This document shows, one piece after another, positions 1 to 6,447 of a stretch of DNA of 64,000 nt. The position numbers and the translations under genes were made by a program. Within the stretch, counting starts at the first letter, position 1; each line of letters begins with the position of its first letter. The notes beneath the pieces are model-generated. The model was not told the DNA's origin. It saw only the letters and a list, made by a program, of their open reading frames with translations, and did no database searches. Origin of the DNA: F-183 sp964627455 (GTDB taxonomy: Bacteria > Acidobacteriota > Terriglobia > Bryobacterales > Bryobacteraceae); NCBI GenBank assembly GCA_964627455.1, contig CAZVKC010000026.1, positions 30,569 through 94,568 on the forward strand. The letters run 5' to 3'.

Positions 1-198
1 TTTGGGCTTGGTGTTGGCGGTAACGTCGACGGTGGTGACAGTGAAGGCGACCCACTTGCCGTCCGGGGACAATTGCGGTTCCGCGATGCGCTTCATGCGC
101 AGCATCGCGTCGACGTCGAATGGACGTTTCTGCGCCGGAAGCACGGCTGCAAACAGAAGGAACGCGAGCGAAACGCGAAGAGGTCCCATAATCCACAT
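1..198 (-). CDS. S9 family peptidase, N-terminal fragment (runs off left edge)
   Basis: Only the first 66 codons are present. The reading frame starts at the ATG at 198 (an alternative in-frame ATG is at 189) and runs leftwards out of the window. The start of the protein is a signal peptide with a hydrophobic core (VSLAFLLFAAVL) ending at a PAQ cleavage-like site. It is followed by FDVDAMLRMKRIAEPQLSPDGKWVAF in two pieces: the LSPDGKWVAF blade motif is the typical opening of the TolB/DPP-IV-like beta-propeller of secreted prolyl-oligopeptidase (S9) enzymes. Such peptidases cleave short peptides in the periplasm. The catalytic domain lies outside the window, so the activity is inferred from the N-terminus alone. 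The gene is divergent from the glycine-zipper gene at 281. Confidence 0.7.
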   Translation of the reverse strand, partial: MWIMGPLRVSLAFLLFAAVLPAQKRPFDVDAMLRMKRIAEPQLSPDGKWVAFTVTTVDVTANTKPK

Positions 199-280
199 TT
201 TATCCGCCTTTCCCGGAGCGAAACGGGATACGAGCGGGTCGCGTCCAGCAGTTATCAGTACAATGAGAGGGGTTCTCTTT

Positions 281-1090
281 ATGCGCTCGACAGCATTACT
301 CATGTCTGCGTTGACCATTCCGGCTGTTTTTGGCCAGGAAGCCGCCAAGCCCGTTGCGGCTGCTGAAGACACTTTGCCGAAGAAGGCGCCTTACCGGGTG
401 GAACGCGGAACGCAGGTCCTGTTGAGCATGATCAATTCGATCAGCACGAAGACGGCCTCGGACGGCGACAAGGTGTACCTCGAAACCGTGTTTCCGATTC
501 TTTCCGGCGGCAAGGTGGTGATTCCGCCGGGCAGTTATGTGGCGGGGACGGTCACGCACGTCAAGCGTCCCGGCAAGGTGAAGGGTCGCGGCGAGTTCTT
601 CCTGAAGTTCGATTCGCTGACTCTCCCCAATGGCACGACCCGTGATTTCCGCGCGCAGGTGACGAACCTCGACGGACGCGCCAGCGAGCAACTGGACAAG
701 ACCGAAGGCGCGATCAAGAGCGAAGGCAACAAGGCGGGCGACGCGAAGACGATCGGCGAGACGGTGATGATCGGCACCGGTGTCGGCGCGTTGGGCGGGA
801 GCGTGGCGGGCAGTACCGGAATGGGCGCGGGCATCGGCGCGGCTGCTGGCGCAGCGGCGGGGTTGCTGGGCGTGCTGCTGACGCGAGGTCCCGACGCGGT
901 GCTGGCGAAGGGCACAACGCTCGAAATGGTACTCGACCGGAACCTGATTTTCGAGGAGTCCGAGATCGATTTCGGAGGCCAGTTCAGCCGGCCGTCGAGT
1001 TCGAACGGGAGTGGTCCTCTGCCGTCCAAGCGTATGCAGAATCAGATGCCTGGCGGGCGCGGACCGCTGGGGTCCCGAATTCCGTACTAG
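281..1090 (+). CDS. Exported glycine-zipper protein of unknown function
   Basis: The 269-residue product begins MRSTALLMSALTIPAVFGQ, a signal peptide with a likely cut after FGQ. The ATG at 281 is chosen because a GAGAGGGG ribosome site lies about 9 bases upstream; an in-frame ATG at 263 is the alternative. Residues about 35-130 contain a GTQVLLSMINSIST...GDKVYLETVFPI...GGKVVIPPGSYVAGTV pattern, reminiscent of the barrel of TrbI/VirB10-like proteins. Residues about 160-190 form a glycine zipper (GxGxGxLGGxxAG...GAAAGAAAG) that could insert in a membrane. No catalytic motif is visible. It is probably an envelope protein. The function is not recognised. Confidence 0.72.
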   Translation: MRSTALLMSALTIPAVFGQEAAKPVAAAEDTLPKKAPYRVERGTQVLLSMINSISTKTASDGDKVYLETVFPILSGGKVVIPPGSYVAGTVTHVKRPGKVKGRGEFFLKFDSLTLPNGTTRDFRAQVTNLDGRASEQLDKTEGAIKSEGNKAGDAKTIGETVMIGTGVGALGGSVAGSTGMGAGIGAAAGAAAGLLGVLLTRGPDAVLAKGTTLEMVLDRNLIFEESEIDFGGQFSRPSSSNGSGPLPSKRMQNQMPGGRGPLGSRIPY

Positions 1091-1189
1091 TACTTTTCTT
1101 CGCCTTGTGGAATAGTTCGGACGGTTGTGCCGAATGAAACGCGAGTACTATTCAGGCTAGCGGTTCATGTCTCCTAAACTAGACACAGA

Positions 1190-2212
1190 ATGGACTTCGA
1201 GCCGCAGACACTGTCGATATTTGTCACAGTCCTGGTCATCATCGTCGCCATGGGAACGGCGCTGGTGGTGGACCTGCTGAAGGGCAACGTCGAGCAGTTG
1301 CGCGAAGTCGCCATCGACTTGCGGGCCCGGAAGGACGCCGCGGAGGAGAAGGTTCGCATTCTGCAGGACCAGGTGTCGGCACAGCAGCAGAAGTTGCTGG
1401 CGGGCGCTCCGGAAGCTCCGAAAGTCCTCGAAGAGCCAGCCGCACCTGTGCTGCTCCCAACGCAGGTAGCGCCAAAGGCTGAACCAGCGGCGCGAAAGAT
1501 GTCCCCCGCGGTTGCGGCGGTTGCCGAGACCGTGGCGGCCAGAATGGCTTCCGGTGGATTCCGTCCGGGACCTGATGCCGAGATCATTCCGCCCGCTCCG
1601 CGGTCGAAGCCGGCGCATCGTCCGGCCGAAGCTACTCCGGCGGCGCGCAAGAACTGGAACGAACTGCTGAAAATGCACAAGCGGGCCGGTGATTCTGCCG
1701 AAGAGAATGGTGTGAACAACCTCATTCCCTTCGAGGCGCTTCGCCAACTCGACAACCTGCCGGGCGGATATCACGATTATTCGGTTCTGCAGCGCGTGGC
1801 GGCTTCCGGACAGAGGTTCACGGGCCTGGCGATTTCAATCGGCATGAATCCGATGGATCGCATGCAGGTCGGGCTGGTGACGGGCTACTTGCGGTCGCTG
1901 CTCGAAGTTCGGGATTTCGGCTGCATGACGGGTTCGCACGAGTTCCTGATGGTGTGCAACCAGGTGGAAGGCGAAGTGGCGCAACGCCGCTTGTCCGCGG
2001 TCGCCGAGAAGTTGTGGGACTTCCAGTTGCGCTCGATGGGTTCGATGCCGGTGCAGTTTTCCTGGGGCGCAAAAGAAAGCCACGACGAGAGTCTGAACGA
2101 CGTCGTCGCGGCTGCGATGGATCAGATGCAGGAAACCCGCCGGGCTCGCCCTGTCACGGTCTCCGGGCCGGTGATCGAAGCGGCTGCGGCGGAGTACCAG
2201 CGGGCGGTCTAA
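1190..2212 (+). CDS. Membrane-anchored protein with a degenerate GGDEF-like domain
   Basis: The 340-residue product has one N-terminal membrane segment (about residues 8-28), a coiled coil (about 30-70), an Ala/Pro-rich linker to about 165, and a globular C-terminal half. That half follows the layout of a GGDEF diguanylate cyclase: an LPGGYHDYSVLQRV opening, a core strand ending ISIGMN, then TGSHEFLMV where GGDEF should stand (residues 248-252 are GSHEF), and a closing VQFSWGAKES plus amphipathic helix with QMQETRR. The signature Gly-Gly-Asp is lost, so catalysis is unlikely. A binding or scaffolding role is an inference. It ends 6 bases from the convergent lactonase gene. Confidence 0.68.
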   Translation: MDFEPQTLSIFVTVLVIIVAMGTALVVDLLKGNVEQLREVAIDLRARKDAAEEKVRILQDQVSAQQQKLLAGAPEAPKVLEEPAAPVLLPTQVAPKAEPAARKMSPAVAAVAETVAARMASGGFRPGPDAEIIPPAPRSKPAHRPAEATPAARKNWNELLKMHKRAGDSAEENGVNNLIPFEALRQLDNLPGGYHDYSVLQRVAASGQRFTGLAISIGMNPMDRMQVGLVTGYLRSLLEVRDFGCMTGSHEFLMVCNQVEGEVAQRRLSAVAEKLWDFQLRSMGSMPVQFSWGAKESHDESLNDVVAAAMDQMQETRRARPVTVSGPVIEAAAAEYQRAV

Positions 2213-2218
2213 CCCGCT

Positions 2219-3253
2219 TTAGCCCGGGCCCGCGCCGGTTGCTTCCACGTACACGGAATACAGCGACTGGCTTCCACACATAAACAAGCGATTGCGGCGC
2301 GTGCCGCCGAAGCAGACATTCGCGCAGATTTCCGGCAGCAGGATCTGCCCGATGCGATCACCGTTGGGCGCGAAGATGTGCACGCCGTCGTAGCCATCGC
2401 CGACCCAGCCTGCGGCTACCCAGATGTTGCCATCCGTGTCCGCGCGGATGCCATCGGCCATGCCGGCGCCTTTGCCGGGGAGATCCATGGAGCAGAATTG
2501 CTTACCGTTGCGAAGCTTGTTGCCGTCAAGGTCCCAGACTTTGATGTTCTTGGGGGCCTGCTTGTAGTGCGTGGATCCGGTGTCGGCGATGTACACCTTC
2601 TTGTAGTCCGGCGAGAAGCAGATGCCGTTGGGCTTGAAGATTTCGTCGGTGACTTTGTCGATGCGGCCTGACTGCGGATCGATGCGATAGACCGCTTCTT
2701 TGATCTCGAGCGGGCCTTTGTTGCCTTCGTAGTTGAGCAGGCTGCCGTAGCCGGGATCGGTGAACCAGATGGATCCGTCCTGATGCACGGCCGCGTCGTT
2801 GGGCGCGTTGAGTCGTTTGCCTTCGAACTTGTCGGCGAGCACCGTCATCGTGCCGTTGTTCTCGTAGCGGACGACGCGGCGATTGCCATGCTCCATCGAG
2901 ATCTGACGTCCCTGCCAGTCGAACATGTTGCCGTTCGAGTAGCCGGCGGGCTGGCGGAACACCGAGACGTGGCCGTCTTCTTCGAGCCAGCGCAATTGGC
3001 GGTTGTTGGGAATGTCGCTCCAGACGAGGAAGCGTCCGACGCCGCTCCATGCGGGACCTTCGGCCCACAGCGTGCCGGTGTGATGCCGCATGATCGGGGT
3101 GTTGCCGATCTTGTATTTCGCGAACCGCTCGTCGAGTACGACGACGTCGGGTTCGGGGTAGCGGACCGGCGTATTTCCGGACCAATCCCGCTTATTAGAC
3201 TGTTGCGCGAAGGCCGTTGTTCCCAGTGCAAGTAAAGATCTTCGAGAAAGCAT
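2219..3253 (-). CDS. SMP-30/gluconolactonase/LRE family protein, exported
   Basis: The product is 344 residues from the ATG at 3253. Upstream in-frame codons would add only a few residues before the signal-like MLSRRSLLALGTTAFAQ. The body is a six-bladed beta-propeller of the SMP-30/gluconolactonase family: NAPNDAAVHQDGSIWFTDPGYG carries the conserved N-D and WFTDP blade in two parts, followed by PNGICFSPDYKKVYIADTG, GMADGIRADTDGNIWVA and a closing ICANVCFGG. These enzymes hydrolyse sugar lactones using a divalent metal held by Glu, Asn and Asp. The exact substrate cannot be read from the sequence. The gene is divergent from the TonB-family gene at 3306. Confidence 0.85.
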   Translation of the reverse strand: MLSRRSLLALGTTAFAQQSNKRDWSGNTPVRYPEPDVVVLDERFAKYKIGNTPIMRHHTGTLWAEGPAWSGVGRFLVWSDIPNNRQLRWLEEDGHVSVFRQPAGYSNGNMFDWQGRQISMEHGNRRVVRYENNGTMTVLADKFEGKRLNAPNDAAVHQDGSIWFTDPGYGSLLNYEGNKGPLEIKEAVYRIDPQSGRIDKVTDEIFKPNGICFSPDYKKVYIADTGSTHYKQAPKNIKVWDLDGNKLRNGKQFCSMDLPGKGAGMADGIRADTDGNIWVAAGWVGDGYDGVHIFAPNGDRIGQILLPEICANVCFGGTRRNRLFMCGSQSLYSVYVEATGAGPG

Positions 3254-3305
3254 CGACGTTAGTATATACGGGAACAACGCCCGAAAATACGGTGTCTACA
3301 GGGGC

Positions 3306-4067
3306 ATGTTCGAGCAATCCCTGGTTCTTCCAACTCCGACTCACAAGCGTTGGACCTTCGCGGTTTCGCTCACGCTGCAAATGGCGGCGCTGAGCGTGCT
3401 CGTGCTGGTTCCTCTCATTTACACCGAACGTTTATCGCAGGTTTTGATTCGCGGATCGATTACGGCGCCGACGCCTCCGCCTCCTCCGCCGCCGAAGCCC
3501 GAGTTCACGCAGGCGCCGCAGGAGATGGTTCGCGCGGTTCGTACTCGCGCCGTCGATCCCGTCGCATTCCTGCGCAATCTCAAACCACGTCCATTGGTCG
3601 ATATTGTCAATCGCATGTTCGATAGCGAGCCGGTTGCCGTGGCTGCGCCTTGTCTCAATTGCGTTCCCGGCTCGATTGGTGTGGCGAGCACTGGACCCTA
3701 TATCGGGGATCACGCGCCGCCCTTGCCGCCGCCTCCTCCGCCCGTCGCGGTGAAGCCTCCGAAGGACGAGGCGCCGAAACAGATTCGCGTGGGTGGCGAT
3801 GTACTGGCGGCGAAGATCCTGCGACGAGTCGTGCCCGTATATCCGCCACTGGCGAAGCAGGCGCGTGTTTCGGGCGTGGTGCGACTGATCGGCAAGATCT
3901 CGCGCGAAGGGACGATCATCGACCTGCAGGTGTTGAGCGGACATCCGCTGCTGATTCCCGCGGCTCTCGATGCGGTGAAGCAGTGGGTATACCGGCCGAC
4001 GTTATTGAACGGGGATCCGGTAGAGGTGGTCGCGCCGATCGACGTGAACTTCACGCTCAGTCATTGA
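3306..4067 (+). CDS. TonB family protein (energy transducer)
   Basis: The 253-residue protein has the classic TonB layout. A short cytoplasmic start is followed by one membrane segment (about residues 19-39). A proline-rich periplasmic linker follows, with PPPPPPPKP at about 57-65 and a second PPLPPPPPP block at about 140. The C-terminal TonB domain spans about residues 165-253 (RRVVPVYPPLAKQARVSG..., then AALDAVKQWVYRPTLLNG). TonB proteins pass proton-motive force from ExbBD to outer-membrane transporters. No exbB or exbD lies nearby, and no receptor gene is adjacent. It could instead be one of the many orphan TonB-domain proteins of these bacteria. A CLNC pair at about residue 115 is unusual in the linker. 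Confidence 0.85.
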   Translation: MFEQSLVLPTPTHKRWTFAVSLTLQMAALSVLVLVPLIYTERLSQVLIRGSITAPTPPPPPPPKPEFTQAPQEMVRAVRTRAVDPVAFLRNLKPRPLVDIVNRMFDSEPVAVAAPCLNCVPGSIGVASTGPYIGDHAPPLPPPPPPVAVKPPKDEAPKQIRVGGDVLAAKILRRVVPVYPPLAKQARVSGVVRLIGKISREGTIIDLQVLSGHPLLIPAALDAVKQWVYRPTLLNGDPVEVVAPIDVNFTLSH

Positions 4068-4073
4068 CGCGGA

Positions 4074-5315
4074 TCACGCGCTGCTCTTGAAGGCCTGCAT
4101 GGTCCACAGCCGCGAGAGCGGGACGGCGTGGAGATTGCGGTCGAACGGTACGACTTCTTCGCCGAGATAGAGGATGACGCCCCGCCGGAAATTGGGTCCC
4201 GTGTCTTTGCGCAGAGAGAGGAGGCCTTTGCAATCGTTCGGCCCAACGGTTGCGGAGGCCTTCACTTCAACTCCCACCACATCGTTGTTCTCTTCCATCA
4301 CAATATCCACTTCCAGGCCCGATGCCGTGCGGTAGTGCATGAAATCGGGCTTGCGGCGCGAGAAGCTGGCCTGCTTCTTGAGTTCCTGCAGAACGAACAG
4401 TTCGATCAATGCCCCGCGGTACCGCCCCTGCTGCAGGTTTTCCTGACCCACCAGATAGGACATCAAGCCGCTGTCGTTGAGATAGAGTTTCGGCGTCTTG
4501 ATCAGACGCGAGACGAGACTCTTGTGGAAGGGCGGCAGCATTTCCACGAGGAAGACCGATTCCAGTAATGCGATGTAGCGCTTGAGCGTCGTCTGCGGCA
4601 TGCCGATATCGCGCGAAAGCTGCGCGTAATTGACGAGGCCGCACGCATAGGCGGCGATCAACTGCAGGATCTGCGGGACATCGGCCATGCGCTCGAGATC
4701 CGCCAGTTCGCGCAGGTCGCGCTCGACGATGGCGTGGATGTACGACCGGAACCAGGCGTTTCGACGGTCGGGGTTCGTGCGCTCGACGGCTTCCGGGTAT
4801 CCGCCGCGAAGGGCGCGTTCCAGGACGTCTTTGTGTGTCGGGGTTCCTGGCTGCAGCGAGCCCTCGTCGAACATCAGATCGAGAAAGATGCTGCTGATGC
4901 CTTCGATCTCGCTTTCGGAAAACGGCCGCAGATTGATGATTTCCATGCGGCCGGCGAGCGAGTCCGCCAATTTGGGCAGGGAGAGGAGGTGGGAGGATCC
5001 GGTCAGCAGGAACTGGCCGGGGCGAGGGTCGCGGTCGACAGCGTATTTGATGGGGAGGAACAGCTCGGGTACGCGCTGCACTTCATCGATGACGACGGGG
5101 CGTTCGAGGCCGGCGATGAATCCCGCCGGATCTTTTTGTGCGGCGGAAAGAATGGCGAGATCGTCGAGCGTGAGGTAGGGGGCGGGGAATCCGTTTTCGA
5201 TGGCCTGCTGGACGAAGACACTTTTTCCGCACTGGCGGGGGCCGGTGACGTAAACGACGCGCGTATCGGAGAGCGCGTCCTGGAGCTGGCCGAGCAGATG
5301 GCGGTTTCGCCGCAT
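4074..5315 (-). CDS. AAA ATPase with DUF4143 domain
   Basis: The 413-residue product has a Walker A motif GPRQCGKS (residues about 25-32), a Walker B ending VVIDEVQRVPELF (Asp77-Glu78) and a sensor-like TGSSHLLSL near residue 105. This is the AAA_14 type. The C-terminal half is a DUF4143 domain (about residues 185-390) with an EVDIVMEENNDVVGVEVKAS stretch that looks like a PD-(D/E)xK nuclease-fold core (E-x-D ... E-V-K). The family is widespread and laterally mobile, often toxin-like or of unknown role; no function is proven for this protein. Two matched inverted repeats lie 35 and 135 bases upstream of the start and may be its operators. Confidence 0.85.
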   Translation of the reverse strand: MRRNRHLLGQLQDALSDTRVVYVTGPRQCGKSVFVQQAIENGFPAPYLTLDDLAILSAAQKDPAGFIAGLERPVVIDEVQRVPELFLPIKYAVDRDPRPGQFLLTGSSHLLSLPKLADSLAGRMEIINLRPFSESEIEGISSIFLDLMFDEGSLQPGTPTHKDVLERALRGGYPEAVERTNPDRRNAWFRSYIHAIVERDLRELADLERMADVPQILQLIAAYACGLVNYAQLSRDIGMPQTTLKRYIALLESVFLVEMLPPFHKSLVSRLIKTPKLYLNDSGLMSYLVGQENLQQGRYRGALIELFVLQELKKQASFSRRKPDFMHYRTASGLEVDIVMEENNDVVGVEVKASATVGPNDCKGLLSLRKDTGPNFRRGVILYLGEEVVPFDRNLHAVPLSRLWTMQAFKSSA

Positions 5316-5349
5316 ATCCTGATGATAAGGTGGAACTTAGCTGGTTGCA

Positions 5350-5382
5350 ATGATAATCATCCATGAGGTGGATGATTATCAT
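5350..5382. promoter_or_regulatory. Inverted repeat, proximal copy
   Basis: Perfect 14-base arms (5350-5363 and 5369-5382) are separated by 5 bases. The arm core is TGATAATCATCCA. It sits 35 bases upstream of the AAA/DUF4143 start on the minus strand, in the position of a promoter operator. The same arm and the same 5-base spacer recur at 5450-5480. Confidence 0.6.
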
Positions 5383-5449
5383 ATTAGATTGTAACGTGCT
5401 GTAAATACAGTGCTTTTTACCGTGTCGAGATAATCAGCCAAGCGGCAGT

Positions 5450-5480
5450 TGATAATCAACCAGATAATGGATGATTATCA
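5450..5480. promoter_or_regulatory. Inverted repeat, distal copy
   Basis: The arms TGATAATCAACCA (5450-5462) and TGGATGATTATCA (5468-5480) are separated by 5 bases and differ from the proximal copy by one base. A third, single half-site (GATAATCAGCCA) lies at 5429-5440. The repeat pair is 99 bases from the proximal one, centre to centre. It is probably part of a two-site operator or looping element. Confidence 0.55.
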
Positions 5481-5724
5481 ACCATGATGCCTATGTTTCC
5501 TGGAATCAACATCTTGTACGGTATGAAGGTCACGCCAACGGACTCTTCCAGATTCTCATATCCGGCCCCTTCCTTTACTATGAAAACCGAGACTGGTATG
5601 GTAGACTGTTCGGAAATGCCCGGACGACGTCCGTGCGCGCAGGGAACGGCTGTCTAGCGTTACCTGATTCACTGCTTTCGCTTAGACTGTGATATTTGCT
5701 TCCACGATGGAATCATTGCGGCAA
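5481..5724. other. Intergenic stretch with no gene recognised
   Basis: Between the distal inverted repeat and the act promoter there is no convincing coding sequence. A 73-codon open frame at 5471-5692 has no ribosome site, no recognisable motif and starts inside the inverted repeat. The region is more AT-rich than its neighbours and probably holds leader sequence for the flanking transcripts. Confidence 0.5.
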
Positions 5725-5753
5725 TTGCGCAAGAATTCCATTCCTGCTATAAC
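5725..5753 (+). promoter_or_regulatory. Sigma-70-like promoter of the act-cox operon
   Basis: A TTGCGC box at 5725-5730 and a TATAAC box at 5748-5753 are separated by 17 bases, the optimal spacing. It lies about 40 bases upstream of actA, and a GGGAGGCGG ribosome-site-like tract follows at 5770-5779. It is a prediction from sequence only. Confidence 0.5.
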
Positions 5754-5794
5754 TATTAGTTCGAAGACCACTGGGAGGCGGTCGCGATCCACTC

Positions 5795-6442
5795 ATGCCT
5801 GCGATTTTTCCTCGGTCCGCTGACCTTGTAATGAAGATCGGTGGCCTCGTTGTTGGTGCGGGGCTACTTGTGGGTGTACATGCGTACATCTATGCATCTC
5901 ATCCAAGAGTTCAGGACACCGGCTATCAGCCGGAGCAGCCCGTTCCCTACAGCCACAAGCTGCATGCCGGAACCATGGGCCTCGATTGTACCTACTGCCA
6001 CTACACGGTTACCAAAGCTGCTTTCTCTGCGATTCCGCCCACGGAAATCTGTATGAACTGCCACAAGCAGGTCAAGGCGAAGAGCGAGAAGCTGGCTCCT
6101 GTACGCGCGAGCTACGAGACCGGCAAGCCGGTCGAATGGCTCAAGATCCATAAGCTGCCGGATTACGTGTACTTCAATCATCAGGCCCACGTCACCTCTG
6201 GCGTGAGCTGCGTTTCCTGCCACGGCCGCATCGACCAGATGGTCGAAGTCCGGCAGCAGGAACCTCTCAACATGGGTTGGTGTATCTCTTGCCACCGCAA
6301 TCCCGCCCCCAAACTCCGCCCGGCTCACCTGGTCACCAAGCTTGACTGGGTTCCCGACCGGGATCCGGAGGAAATCGGCAAAGAGATCGTCGCCGCCAAA
6401 AACATCAATCCGCCAACTAATTGCTCGGGGTGTCACCGGTAA
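5795..6442 (+). CDS. actA: Alternative complex III subunit ActA, pentahaem cytochrome c
   Basis: The 215-residue protein has one N-terminal membrane segment (about residues 14-33) and five CxxCH haem-c sites: CTYCH (from residue 65), CMNCH, CVSCH, CISCH and CSGCH at the extreme C-terminus. Five haems with an N-terminal anchor is the ActA pattern. In alternative complex III (ACIII), a quinol:electron-acceptor oxidoreductase unrelated to bc1, ActA carries electrons on the periplasmic side towards the monohaem ActE or the oxidase. It is the first gene of the operon, directly after the predicted promoter. The ribosome site GGGAGG is rather far (about 18 bases) from the chosen ATG, so the start is less certain than the identity. 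Confidence 0.93.
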   Translation: MPAIFPRSADLVMKIGGLVVGAGLLVGVHAYIYASHPRVQDTGYQPEQPVPYSHKLHAGTMGLDCTYCHYTVTKAAFSAIPPTEICMNCHKQVKAKSEKLAPVRASYETGKPVEWLKIHKLPDYVYFNHQAHVTSGVSCVSCHGRIDQMVEVRQQEPLNMGWCISCHRNPAPKLRPAHLVTKLDWVPDRDPEEIGKEIVAAKNINPPTNCSGCHR

Positions 6443-6447
6443 GACCG

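Noticed and set aside
5471..5692. A 73-codon open frame between the inverted repeats and the act promoter
   Set aside because: It starts inside the inverted repeat, has no ribosome site and no recognisable motif.
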